64,000 bases of DNA from the NCBI GenBank assembly GCA_003956705.1, contig QZCP01000801.1, positions 45,078 through 109,077 on the forward strand. The letters run 5' to 3'. Below, piece after piece: positions 27,501-39,151 of this stretch (positions within the stretch are counted from its first letter, which is position 1; every line of letters starts with the position of its first letter). Below the pieces are notes generated by a model. That model was given only the letters and a program-made list of their open reading frames with translations. It had not been told where the DNA came from and did no database searches. The position numbers and the translations under genes were made by a program. This stretch comes from Brevipalpus yothersi (Eukaryota > Arthropoda > Arachnida > Trombidiformes > Tenuipalpidae).

Positions 27501-30500
27501 ACAATTAGAACCCTAGCATTAATGAGATATATATTTCACTCCCTCATATTTTGATCTCTCTTTCTCTCTTTCTCCAAATTATAGGAGAATCCACTACCGA
27601 AAGAATCATCCCCGGTCAAGGTTCCACAACCGACAGAAGGTGCCTTTTCGAAAGTTCACCAGCCTAAATTTCCATCTCTTAATGCCGAAGTCATACAAGA
27701 AAATTTAGAAAATGAGCGTGTCAAACGTGAAATGTTGAATCTCACCAAGCCGCCATCAACCACAGTACAAGAGGCACGAATGATTGCCACTGGTCCAACG
27801 ATATGTACACCAACGAATAATGATTCAGCGTTGTTTACTAATTCGGCTCGTCGGTTAGAAGTGATGAGGAACTGTATAAATTGTATATTTGAGGGTAAAA
27901 TTCAAGATGCTCGTAAATCCTTCCCAGCTGTGCTTCGAGCGCTCAAAAATAAGTCAGAGAGATTAGCTCTTGCCAAAGAGCTCGCTGGCCATGTTTCCGG
28001 CAATAAGTGTGTCTTAAGTCATGAGCAGTTTGACCTTGTTGTTCGGTTAATGAACTGTGCTCTCCAACAAGATTGTGATTACTCAGATGGATCTACATCA
28101 GGTCTCCGACAGCGTGGCCTTGGCGATGTCAATGGACTAGCTGCCACAATTTTACCTCTCAGTGTGATTTTTTGCCGTCGCTTGTGCACCAATGTCATCC
28201 AGTTCGCGTACACATGTCTCCAAGAGCATCTTGTATGGGATAACATAAGCTTTTGGGAATCAACCTTCTATCAGATCGTAGAACAAGAGATATCCTCACT
28301 CTATGGTCCAGTATCTCCTGAAAGTCATCTAACTCCACTAGACATAGCGGCCGAGCAAATACGTTTGGCTCCCAAACTTGACCAGGAACAAATCAAGCGA
28401 TACTCATCCAGCGAAGAATCCACAGTATACAGTCAATCAATTGATTTTGTCCACCGTATTGTTTACCTCAAAATACCTTTAGATATTGCAAGTCATCAGG
28501 AAAAAAATACTCGCAGTACAAAGTTGAATGCCTCCATTAATGATGGACCCTGCAATACAGCCCACAATGTGACTGGCCATAGCGATACTAATTCTAACTT
28601 GACCGGACCTGGCGGTACAGGTGGTGGTGGAGGTGGAGGAGGTGTTGCAGGTGGAACGCCAGCGGTAACTGGACGAGAAAGTTTTCGAGATGATCATGAG
28701 AAGGATACCAGAGATTTTGATAATGAAAGCGGTTTCGAGGAAGGCTCTAATGGAAGGGGTCAAAGTACGGTATCAGAAATAAGTGTGAATGTGATCAAGT
28801 TCACTGGGCGGTTTGTGGACAAAGTATGTACCGAAGGAGGTGTAACAGAAGAGCACATCAAAGCTTTACATCAAATGATTCCTGGTATTGTGGCAATGCA
28901 TTGTGAAACATTAGATGGAATTTATAAAGAAAGCAAAAAGATACCACCAGTGACCAAGCCCAAGATTATCACGCCCAATCTTTTAGCAGGTGAAGAACTA
29001 TTGATGCGCGGCCTGAGAGCCTACTTGATACCAGATGGTCGTGATGAAGTTTTGGGTTTATCATTGAAAGATTCTAGTGTTTCAAATATTCCTCAACCCA
29101 TTGGGGGTCCTGCTTTGCTACCTGCTGAGGGAGCAATATTTCTCTCCAATTATCGGGTCATTTTTCGTGGACGCCCATGTGATCAATATGCTTCAGAAAG
29201 TGTGATTGTACGCAGCTTTCCGATTGCAACTTTAGTGAAGGAGAAAAAAGTTAACATATCAACAAAATACCTCATCGAGACTATAGATCAATGTATTTCG
29301 GAGGGATTACAATTAAGATCCAATATTTTTGAACTCATGAAAATTGCATTCGACGAAGAAGTAAGCTCAGATGATATTGAGGCCCTCCGTAAGGCTGTCA
29401 ACAAGGCTCGTACACCGCCGAATGTATTCCACTATTTTGCTTTCTCTTCACAACAAACAGTATATAATCAAATCAATTTGCTCAATTTACAAAAGCAAAA
29501 AGAGAAAAAGTCAACTTTCAGAGGAATGGCAAAGAGAACTCTTGTGCGAAGTGCTCAAATTGCTGGTATTCCGATCAAATCAAAATCGAAAAAGAATAAA
29601 TATCTTGTTTCTACATTGATGGGTAATAATCTTGGATCTAAAACTCTCTCACCTAGCCGACAACCATCAAAAGCTGACTCAGTAGATGATCAGTCTGTCA
29701 GTGACAATCTTTCCCTCAATAGTGATTCTTCTCATGTTCACTCGGCAGCCACTCTTCCATCTACTGTATCGAACTCAAATGTAAGCTCATCTGTTGCCAA
29801 TCATCATCTTTCCCCGGTTAACACAAAAGACACTAGAACTCTTAAAAAACTCACCGAGCTCAGTTATGTCAAAGATTATCAGCGAAATGGGCTTGGATCA
29901 TGTAAAGATATAGTACAACCACCTCCATCATCATCAGGTCTTATGTCACCTACTTCATCGAAAATATTTCGCTGCGATGGCTTTCGTATTAGTTCAGTTA
30001 ATTGCTCTTATGGTGTTTCACAAACCTATCCAGCATTTGTAGCAGTTCCTATGTGTATCTCAGATGAAAGTCTGCATCGTCTAAGTCGATATTATAAGAA
30101 TTGTCGCTTTCCAGCGATTGTGTGGCGGCATCCGAAAACAAAAGGTTTGCTGATACGCGCTAGCTCGTTCCATGGCAAAAGCGTTATTGGAATACTCAAA
30201 GGACATGGTTCCAGCAGTGGAAGTAATGTCAACTCTATTGTTAATCACAATAGTAACTCCAGTTCGAATCATCGTAGTTCAAATTCTGTGCCAACAGCGA
30301 ATTTGGAATCATCTTCCAGTATCGATCAAGAAAAATATTTCCAAGCAATAGTCAATTTAACTCCACAACAATCTCCTCTTCAAAACTCACATGGTGTTGA
30401 CCCTGGCTTGAGCATATCATCATTAGTCTCATCCAAGTATCATCACAATGATTCTCAACACTCTTCTTTCCAACATCAATCGTACAATCAAAACAATACT

Positions 30501-32348
30501 GGTCTACCAAATTCATCTTCATCCTCTTCCTCCAATCATCATTCATCAACCACCTCCACAGCCAAAGATCACAAAAAAGCCAATGTCATGGCCTCTTTTA
30601 GCCGTGCTATGAACACAATCCGCTCCTCTGGTGGTAAACCATCTTTTGGCTCAATAGGCAGCTCGGTGAGCAGACAGTTATCCAAGTTAAATTCATCAAA
30701 CAACAAAATTCTTGATCATTTGGATCCCGAAAGCGGTAATTCTGCTTCCTCTTTGGCAAGTTCGTCGACTTCTCCTGCCTCATCAGCATCTCGGAAGCAG
30801 GCGTCAACTCCCACCAACGCTTCATCCTCTGCATCAGATAAGAATCATCATTCCAACACTGCTCAACAGCAGCCTCCAACTATTCAGACAAGAAAATCAG
30901 TGTATGTATTTGGAGAAAAGTCTCAAATGAAAGGCCTCAAATCCGATCTACTTCCAAGCAACATTGAATTCATACCGATAGAGTGTCATGAAGTTCGATC
31001 TGTGAAGCAAAGTTTCAAAAAATTGATGAAAGCTTGTACACCATCAAACGCCCCAACCGATCCAGAGCAAAGTTTCATGAAACAAGTGGAAAACAGCGAA
31101 TGGTTAAATCAATTACAGACAATTATGCGAATCTCTGGTGCAATCATCGACTTGATAGATCTTCAAGGCTCCAGCGTGATGCTTTCATTAGATGATGACA
31201 TGGATCTGATTCCCCAGATCGTTTCAGTTGCTGAGCTTTGTTTGGATCCATATTATCGTACTTTTGAAGGTTTTCGTGTGCTGATCGAAAAAGAATGGCT
31301 ATCTTTTGGACATCGTTTCAGCCATCGTTGTAATCATACTGCTGCGACTATGGGATCTGGCTTCGCTCCTCTCTTCCTGCAATTTTTAGACATAGTTCAT
31401 CAGATAATGCAGCAATTTCCTCTAGCTTTCCAATTTAATGAATACTATCTCCGTTTCATTGCTTATCATTACGTATCCTGTCGGTTTAGGACTTTCTTAT
31501 TAGACTGTGAGTCAGAACGCGCAAAATATGGTTGGCCTCTGGAGGATATTATGCGCAATTATCTTGATTGTTTAGATGATGGATATGAGTGCGATACAGA
31601 CGATGAACCCTGCACAAATGATGGAAGCAGCGTAGCTGGCTCAACAAATGGCACTCTCACTTGTCAATCAGTTAATGGTGATGTTGTTGGTTACATTAAC
31701 GTAAAAAGTAGCTCTTTTTGGGACTATGCAGAACGAATTTGGCACAAAAGCCCAATATTCTACAATTTCTATTACATTCCCACTAATCATAGTTTCTCCG
31801 AATCAAATGTGTGCGTTATACGCCCTTACTGTAACATAAGTAACTTGAAGATCTGGGATCATTATCTCTCGGAACAACTCAACCATGGGCCGAGTTTCGA
31901 TTTTGAAGTGGTTCAAATGGAGAAACAAAGGCGAGAAGAGATCGAGGCAACAACGGAAGGCGATAAGGATAAGAGCAAACGAAGCATCTTAGATGCCTCT
32001 TATGATTGTGTTACTCATTTTCAACCAAGTTATTTCGAAGAAATGTTGGAAAAGATTCAGGGGATGGAAATGGAACTTGGCAAAGCAACAAGTCATGAAA
32101 AATGGCACAATATTTGGGATCGACTTGACATACCAGTTATTTATTCCTCTAATACTCCCAAGCCCAATTCTAGTGAGCTGATCAACCGGCAAGGAAGTAT
32201 CAAAAGCCAAATTTTGGGTAGATATTGTACGGTACAGCAACAGATATACAAAAAGAATACATTGGATATTCGAAAACTGTTTCCAAAACGATTGAAGCAA
32301 AAATCTAATCATCCCAAACTGAACAGTGATCCAATCTACCTACAATAA
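24520..32348 (+). CDS. Sbf: SET-binding factor / myotubularin-related protein 5/13 (DENN-domain pseudophosphatase)
   Basis: The MTMR5/13 family acts on endosomes as Rab GEF through its DENN module and as regulatory partner of active myotubularin phosphatases. Exons: 24520-24574, 24971-25056, 25231-25548, 25779-25878, 25966-26513, 26609-26722, 26913-27041, 27336-27434, 27585-32348; phases agree and give about 2070 residues. The start MDRLVDYFVILAFD matches the family's N-terminus. DENN exons contain FVSVLTDI-type and FDLDGG-type motifs (VVDLDGGFIHIPDC). The SBF2 domain follows (about residues 570-760, SARRLEVMRNCINCIFEGK), then PH-GRAM (about 950-1060), then the myotubularin-like domain (about 1280-1960; EKEWLSFGHRFSHR, FLQFLDIVHQ). 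The CX5R phosphatase loop is replaced by SLDDDMDLIPQ near residue 1685, so it is catalytically dead, as expected. A Ser/Asn/His-rich insert splits the phosphatase-like domain (30200-30900). The expected C-terminal PH domain is missing. The last exon is 4.76 kb with no intron. Confidence 0.95.
27585..32348 (+). other. Sbf: Giant terminal exon of Sbf (SBF2, GRAM and dead phosphatase domains)
   Basis: A single uninterrupted frame of 1588 codons, unlike the eight DENN exons of 55-548 bases before it. It carries the SBF2 region, GRAM domain (ends near FRGRPCD), a low-complexity linker, the first half of the pseudophosphatase domain, a second long Ser/Asn/His linker with a Gly-rich run near 28620, the second half, and a short basic tail ending KSNHPKLNSDPIYLQ. 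The contrast suggests loss of introns in the 3' part of the gene, possibly by recombination with a cDNA. Confidence 0.75.
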
Positions 32349-33436
32349 CCTTTAGTCAACTCTTCATAGAAGATTTCCCCCTCTCTCTTCCGCTTCTTGT
32401 TATAGATATCTTTGCAAATTATAGATACCCTTTGGTACTTGCAAAATTGAGATTCTCTGCTCAAACAAAGTCAGATTCCATATTTTCCTCTGGATTTAAT
32501 TGTTTTTCCATATTTTTGACCTTCCATTCGCACCAACTTTTTTCCTCAGTTCATCATTATTCCCTTGAAACAAATTTTGCTTACCTCCATTACAAATTTT
32601 GACGCACTAGCGTCTTAAAAATTTAGCGAAATATCGCAAATTTCAGCCTCATTGTAATTATTTCTCTCCATTTGCATGTAAATGATGCAATTAAATTATG
32701 CGTGATCAAAGTATCGCTCTGAATCATAAGTCCTCTTTCTTCTCAATTACTATTGTGAAAATATTGAATGACAAAAATGATCCATAACTTACGAGAGTCA
32801 AAGTGGTTTCGTTTCGATTAGGATGCTGAAGAACACCTTCAAATTGACAACCTATGGAAAATCCTGAACCAAAAGCATATTTTTTATCATCTAACTTGTT
32901 AAAAATCACTCTCATCGACTAGTTTTGATGATAAAGTTCGCACAGATTTGAAGACTGAACAAGCCATCACACATAAACATAAACATAGACTTACTTGGTT
33001 AAATGCTCAAAATTAGGATAACAAGTGAATTCGTGTTCATGTAGATTGAAAAATCATCAAACAGGATCGTTTCTATGCTATTCATCATGGATTTCATCAA
33101 TGCTGCTCTACCATGATATCGATGCCAATGGGAATGACAGTGCATTAAATAAAAGCTTGCTGACGTTGATGACCCATTGTAAATTCATTTGGATCAAGAC
33201 CTTTCGATTATGCTCTCTCTCTACATAACAAGCACCTCAATGAAAAAGCTTCCATCCAGTCAAAGCTAATCAGCCTTCCAATCAATCAGAGACCTTTAGA
33301 ATTATAAAATTTTGTGTAATACTATCTGAAAAATGACCCTATTTTCAGTTCAAATGGTAATGAAATGACAAATTTTCTCTATTCCAGGTGAGGTAAGATT
33401 CTATTGTCATTGATTATGGGAATAATCAAGACTGAA
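32349..33436. other. Convergent intergenic region between Sbf and the otopetrin gene
   Basis: It holds the 3' ends of two converging genes, including the Sbf 3' UTR. I searched both strands for a PH domain that could complete Sbf and found none. No other gene is seen. Confidence 0.55.
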
Positions 33437-35348
33437 TCATTTTATTCTCCAAAAATGTGCAAATACGAGCCCAGAATAGAATCTATTGAGTGTGACCAAT
33501 AGCTGTGGAACATAATCCAGACCAATTGTTTTACGTCCAGATAAATTAGTCGCCATATTGGTGATCTCAAGAATCCACAGACTAAAATTGGACAGAATCA
33601 AATAAGCGTAAATATCTCGGGTTCGATGAATTTTTCGGCCATCTGATCGAATAAGTAGGGTCTGAAATGTGATTTGAAGAATGAGTGTCCCATTATTCAA
33701 TAATTTGTACGTGTCCAAAGTGTTATTCAATCCATCATTGACCAAATTGTATATTGCCAAAGTATACGCTCCTGTGACGGTCACCAACGACATGATGAGA
33801 TTTTCATTCGGATCAAGACACGGATCGGCAATCTTGTGTAGTCCTTTACGTTTTCTGCCTCTGATGAACAAACCAATCAACGATGCCATTGCACTGAGTG
33901 CCTGAAGAGTGGGAAAAGTCGAATTATCATACAAAATTCATTAGTCACTAGGTTAACGATCTACAGTATAGACTCAAAGTTTTTTTCGAGGAATTCTGAA
34001 CGTTTGATTGTTTCATTATCAAATTGACTCATCTCAGGAATCATTTAGAATTTTTCCTCTATTTTTTAAGAGACTTCCATCTTATACATCTGAAGTCATT
34101 CAAAATATTGAGACATTCCGATGACTCGATATCAGAATTCCGATTATGCATGTGATTAATCGTGGAATGTGACTGCCTTCCTCACCTCAATTGATGTGTG
34201 AGTAATCAAAGTGGTATGAGCATCACCAAGTAGAAGGACAATAAGTGCGGTGGATATGATGAGGATGCCCATGAAAAAGCCTTTGATTGAATTCGGTTTC
34301 TTGGCAAAATTGAAGCTTCCATTGTCCTCTAGTTCGGAAAGTAATCGTGGCTTGAGACTATTGTAACGATCTCGTTGATTGTTTTGAATCCACATGTAGC
34401 CCAATATTGATGATGCGAGAAGCTGATAATTGTGCAGTATGGGCAGTAGAAGATCGGTGAAAGATGATGGAAAAAAATTTTCTCGACGATTATTTTGATA
34501 ATTGGCTCCATAATCTACTCGCCTGGCGATTGAACTGGATGGCATCATCATGGATGTTCGCGCCTGATGGAATCCACATGAACCATAGTGTGGATCAAAG
34601 TTCACTATCCATAGAGACAATTGGCATGCGAAAAGGTGAGCAATTGCGAGATTATTCAAACTATACTTTGGACCGTGTTGGGCACGTGAAAATATGAAGT
34701 GCATGAGAAGAAAAACAAAAAGGAACTGAAGAATTGGAATAAAAACGAATTCATCGGTCAAGCATTGTGCTAAATTGAGTCCGATTGTGATTAATTGTAC
34801 TAAGCCGAGTCCAATGGAACCAAAAAGAATTGATGTATTGTCTGTGGACAAAGAGGAAAGGTAAAGAGAGAAAAAAGATTAAGGAAATTAGCATATAATT
34901 AAGGAAGAAGAAAAAGGAAAAAAATTCGGCCGAGGTCATCGGAAATTGATAAGTGTTCCAGAGGTCAGATCAATTTGGATATTCTCGATTAATCATAGTA
35001 TCATATACACCACATTAGCTGGGTTCGTGCATGAACACTTTTCAAGCATCCATATTCTCTCTATTTGACAATATCGATAGTATATGGTGTATATGGTGTG
35101 CATTGAATCACCTAAATTATCATCTTTAGCTCCAAAGTAGTCTTTGCTTGTCCAACATCTTATAAGAATGATGAAAAGAATCGAGGTCCCGAGCAGGTAT
35201 CCATAATAGTAGTATACAGTCAGTGTGAACCATGGGCGATTGGGAATGTCAGAGGCTGGGTGTGGTATACATATGAAAGTGAATGAGATCATCATCATGG
35301 GTAATAAATAATTTACACGAAAAACATCTTCTATTCAGGTCACTGAAT

Positions 35349-35414
<66 letters not shown>

Positions 35415-36076
35415 ACCTCAGAAATGATGTTCAAGAATAACGGTATACTTATGAGTATAGTTATGAGTGTGCTTACAATTTAAAACGTTTTTCTCCTCTT
35501 TCCATATCATCAGTAACATGAATATTATGGTAATGTTAATCAATATAACTAACCTGAGATTCGTAGTAGTGCAATGGTACATGCAATATGGAAAATTGAG
35601 TATAATTGAGAAAAGAAAACATTTCGAGGTTTTCTTCGATACACTCGAGTTTTATTGAGAAAATCATCTCGAACATCCAATTGTGTAGGACCTTTAGGAC
35701 TTTCGGTGAAACTTGATGATGATATGTTGCGTCGAGCGACCACGTTGGACATTATTTCGGTTGCTGACGATGAGGAATGAGATCCTGATGCGGTGTGTTG
35801 TATTGATGGTGGATACTTGAAGCCAGAATTGATTACACCATTAACCAGACCATTAGACAATCCGCTTGAACCATTTGCCAGTCCATTCAATGGTCTATTT
35901 GAACTTCGATGAGATGAAACAGATAGTGAGGAATGTGGTTCTTTTTCTAGGGATGATTGTGTTCCATTGGTTCCATTTCCAGGTCCACATGATGACGATG
36001 GCATAGTTTGTCCGGATGAAGGATTGGATCCACTGTTGGTCATTGGATTGTCCATTGAGTCTCGATAACTGTACAT
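33437..36076 (-). CDS. Otopetrin-like proton channel
   Basis: Otopetrins are dimeric proton-selective channels with twelve membrane helices, used in acid sensing and pH homeostasis. Exons, in transcript order: 36076-35554, 35255-35112, 34841-34186, 33901-33437; all junctions are GT-AG with matching phase, giving about 595 residues. The first exon is mostly a Ser/Asn/Gly-rich cytoplasmic tail (about 150 residues) and ends within the first hydrophobic helix. Later exons hold many helices; family-like stretches are NYQLLASSILGYMW, the THTSIEALSAMASLIGLF helix with a basic cap, and the C-terminal segment with SNFSLWILE and LNRFYSGLVFAHF. Length is near the family norm. The start ATG at 36074-36076 is the first in frame, though an upstream exon is possible. 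A (GA)n array lies in the first intron (35354-35410). Family call is by pattern recognition of spaced motifs. Confidence 0.8.
35354..35410. repeat. (GA)n microsatellite in the first otopetrin intron
   Basis: Pure GA on the plus strand, CT on the transcribed sense strand, about 100 bases before the acceptor of the second exon. Confidence 0.95.
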
Positions 36077-37589
36077 TCGACGGCCATACTAACGTTATGA
36101 AGAATATGTAAATCATCAATTGGGCCGCATTTTCATTTTCAATCAGTATCTCGTAGCATGCATTGGAATCTCATTTTCATTAATTCAAAATTTGATATAT
36201 TATCTGTCAACAATTTAATTGACCAATTTTTTTGACACAATTTGAGTTGAAGATGAACTTATCAAGCTGAGATTGGATCATCATTGATTTGACACCCTAA
36301 CCTAGGCCCACCCAGAATATTTATGGTTAATATATTGGGAAAGTATCAAGAAATGAGATAGCAAAATTAGGCTATAAAGTGAACATCTCATCAAGCTAAT
36401 GGGCATCTCAATATTTCAATTAAATAGTTTTTGATATCTGAGCATTCTTTCCTAGGTTCTTATCTTTGGCTCGTTTTTTTCAACTTTTTAAAATCAGTTT
36501 TAATTGTTTTCAGAGAAATTGTCTCAAAAAACGGAAAAGAGAGGAAGCCATTTTTATCTCATTTTTGAATTGCCAATCATAAAAAGCTTAAGATTGTGTG
36601 TGAGTATTTGTACTAATCAGTACCGAAAGCTTTAAATATTGCCATTTTTAGACACAATTGAGTGATTCTGATCGTCATCACATGACCATATAATTGCTCT
36701 ATTAGGCTTTTTTGAGTGGCAAAAAATAGCAACTGATCGAGCCTTACGGAGACAATTTTTCATCTTCCTCAACTCAATTTTGATAGCTACAACTGCAAAA
36801 AATAAGAAAAAACGTCAAAAAATATATTTTCATATCAAAATTTAACTCTTCATCAGCTTGCTACACGTGCTCCACCAAATACACACAATCAACTTGAATG
36901 CTCATTTTAAATTTGAAATTCACTTCCATCAATCGACACACCGAATCATCATCAACACGTTCCGTTCATGATCTTTTGCAAAAGGCTTGTATTCCCAATC
37001 ACAAGGAATCGGTTTACGTTTAGGGTCTGATGTGGGAAAGGAAGGCCAAACAGGAATTGAGGCTTCCGTTTATCTATTCATTTAACTTTCGGAACAAGAT
37101 GATACCTCAAACTGGTGATACATTGGGAATACAAGCGAAACTGATGCTACAGTAGAAAATTTTCTCTCCCTCTATTTCTCCTACTTTGCTTAACAAGTGG
37201 AAGAAACCAATCAGTGCATGAATCCATTTTGTGGAAGTGACTAAAATTTCAAGAAATTCACAATTGTAACATGATTCAAAAATTTCAGAAGATTCTGAAA
37301 TGGAGTTGCCTGTTGATTTGCACCAATCGACCAGTATCAATACTCATGCCAAAGTGTTATGAAAATTTTCTCGCATAGATAGATAATTAAAAGTGTACCA
37401 CTCATTTAAGAAAGTGATGTTGTTCAGATAACACAGAATCGTAAAAGAAAAATATATGCAGGTATTGTTTTTGTTGCTTTCGCTAATTTTTTAAACGGAA
37501 CTGATCAACTACAAATTCGTTACCGGTAGAGAGAAAGAGAGATGAACAAAATTCGCTGAATAATAAAGAGAGAAGAGAGAGAAATAAAG

Positions 37590-37650
<61 letters not shown>

Positions 37651-38384
37651 AAAATACTTCCCTATTGAGAGAAATTGTTATGATTAACCTGATAAAATTA
37701 CTTCAAGTCCTAACTTGTGCGTATTGATACCGACTGATGTGAAACTGATTTGCTAGTATGATAAGGGAAGTCAAAATAAAGGAATAAAGTTAGCTAAGGT
37801 AGTAGTAGTTGTAAAATAAGCATACAGATTACAAACTTTTACGCGCGCAATCAACACTTGTTTCACTCACACTTCGGTCTCAATTAAAGCAAAATTTTCC
37901 TCTTCCCAAATCACACTCGATACTGTCAATCGATATCACGAATAGACAATATACATGTATATATTCTTATTCATATACCCTTACAAACACTCGTTGTTCA
38001 CATTTTCATCTATTGTGATCAATAAAGCGAATAATTTTGTTCCTGAACACTTTTTGACACTTACTTTCTCTCTCTTTATTTTTCTTTTTCTCTTTCTCTT
38101 ACTTTCTTCATGTATCGTTCAATCACTTATTAATTCATTTTAAAGTTTTTCAAACCATTTTCCCAGAATAACTGAGAATCTTATAAGATGACAATTTTCG
38201 TTATTCCTCCTTCTCAGCTCACACTTTGTCACCTAATCTTTATGTATCAACCTTTCAAATTCACTTATTCACCAATAGAGTCTCCCTCGTCAACTGTACA
38301 CAAAAAAAGAGGGGGACCAAAAGTGATAATAAGTAAATTAGTGAGTTAAAGATACAGTGTAGAAGGTGGTGATGAATCGATGAA
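36077..38384. other. Intergenic region upstream of the otopetrin gene
   Basis: AT-rich, with a (GAAA)n/(GA)n array at 37584-37646. It likely contains the otopetrin promoter on the minus strand and the control region of the glycine-rich peptide gene on the plus strand. No coding region is recognised. Confidence 0.5.
37584..37646. repeat. (GAAA)n followed by (GA)n
   Basis: Compound microsatellite: six or so GAAA units then GA dinucleotides. Confidence 0.9.
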
Positions 38385-38394
38385 TATATAAAAG
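38385..38394 (+). promoter_or_regulatory. TATA box of the glycine-rich peptide gene
   Basis: The sequence TATATAAAAG is a near-perfect TATA element. It sits about 30 bases before a plausible initiator near 38416-38420 and about 80 bases before a strong 5' splice site (AAG|GTAAGT, donor at 38468). A non-coding first exon of about 50 bases and an intron to the acceptor at 38650-38651 are inferred. Confidence 0.6.
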
Positions 38395-38615
38395 GAGGAA
38401 TCAAGAGCAAAATTTGAATCATTCCAAGTTTTTTGCTCCATACAAGCAAGTGAAAAACAATCGCAAGGTAAGTTGGTGAAGGCAATAGTAGAAAAAAAAT
38501 TTGAAACTTTGTGTTACTTTCGAATTCTTTGGATTCCATTTCCCTAACGGTATACATATCACATTGAATCAACTCATCGTTTTTTATTCTCTTTCCTATG
38601 ATCTGTGATTTCATC

Positions 38616-38649
<34 letters not shown>

Positions 38650-38706
38650 AGGAACCTAATTCTTCTGGACAACTCAAAAAACCCAACAAATAACATTATA
38701 TTCATC

Positions 38707-38943
38707 ATGAACCGAAAAATCGCTCTGTGTTTAATGATGGTCTATCTGATCTCTGTAATCAGCGTGTGTCAAGCTGGTGGAGGTGGAAAAGGTGGAAGTA
38801 ATATTGTGCTTCATGGTAAATGTGGTGATTCAATGGTACTATCCAGTGGTGGTGGTAAGAAGGGTAAAGGAGGAGGTGAAAATATAATCATCAAGGATGG
38901 AAACTGTTGCTGTGATTCATGGGACTCATGGGATGGCTGGTAA
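38707..38943 (+). CDS. Small secreted glycine-rich, cysteine-containing peptide
   Basis: I do not recognise this gene. It encodes 78 residues. The first 23 form a clear signal peptide (basic MNRK, hydrophobic core, AxA-type end CQA). The mature part is about one third Gly with Lys, and is built as two similar units: GKGGSNIVLHGKCGDS and GKGGGENIIIKDGNCCCDS, followed by a WDSWDGW tail. The four Cys could form disulphides. Upstream are a TATA box, a short 5' UTR exon with donor at 38468 and an acceptor after a (CA)n run at 38650-38651; the coding part is a single exon. The ATG at 38707 is chosen because the signal peptide starts there. Compact promoter plus signal peptide suggest a highly expressed secretory product such as a cuticular, silk, salivary or antimicrobial peptide. 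Which of these cannot be told from sequence. Confidence 0.75.
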   Translation: MNRKIALCLMMVYLISVISVCQAGGGGKGGSNIVLHGKCGDSMVLSSGGGKKGKGGGENIIIKDGNCCCDSWDSWDGW

Positions 38944-39120
38944 ACACACACAGCGAAAGAGTTAACAAAGTAGTGTAGATGATTAATCATTCAATCATGA
39001 TGAGCAGGTTCTCTCATCTTTCATGATCAATACTTTCACCGAAATTGAAGTTGTTCCCGAAAAAAGATTCCATTCTCATGTTGCACACCTTTTTCCCGAT
39101 TTTTACACACACACACACAT

Positions 39121-39151
39121 ACGAACACTCGAACACTCGAACACTCGAACA
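39121..39151. repeat. 8-base minisatellite
   Basis: Four copies of the unit CGAACACT in direct tandem, flanked by CA-rich simple sequence. Confidence 0.85.

Noticed and set aside
32724..33228. Possible PH-domain exon for Sbf
   Set aside because: Translations on the plus strand lack any PH-like pattern (no terminal Trp helix, no basic beta-strand pair).
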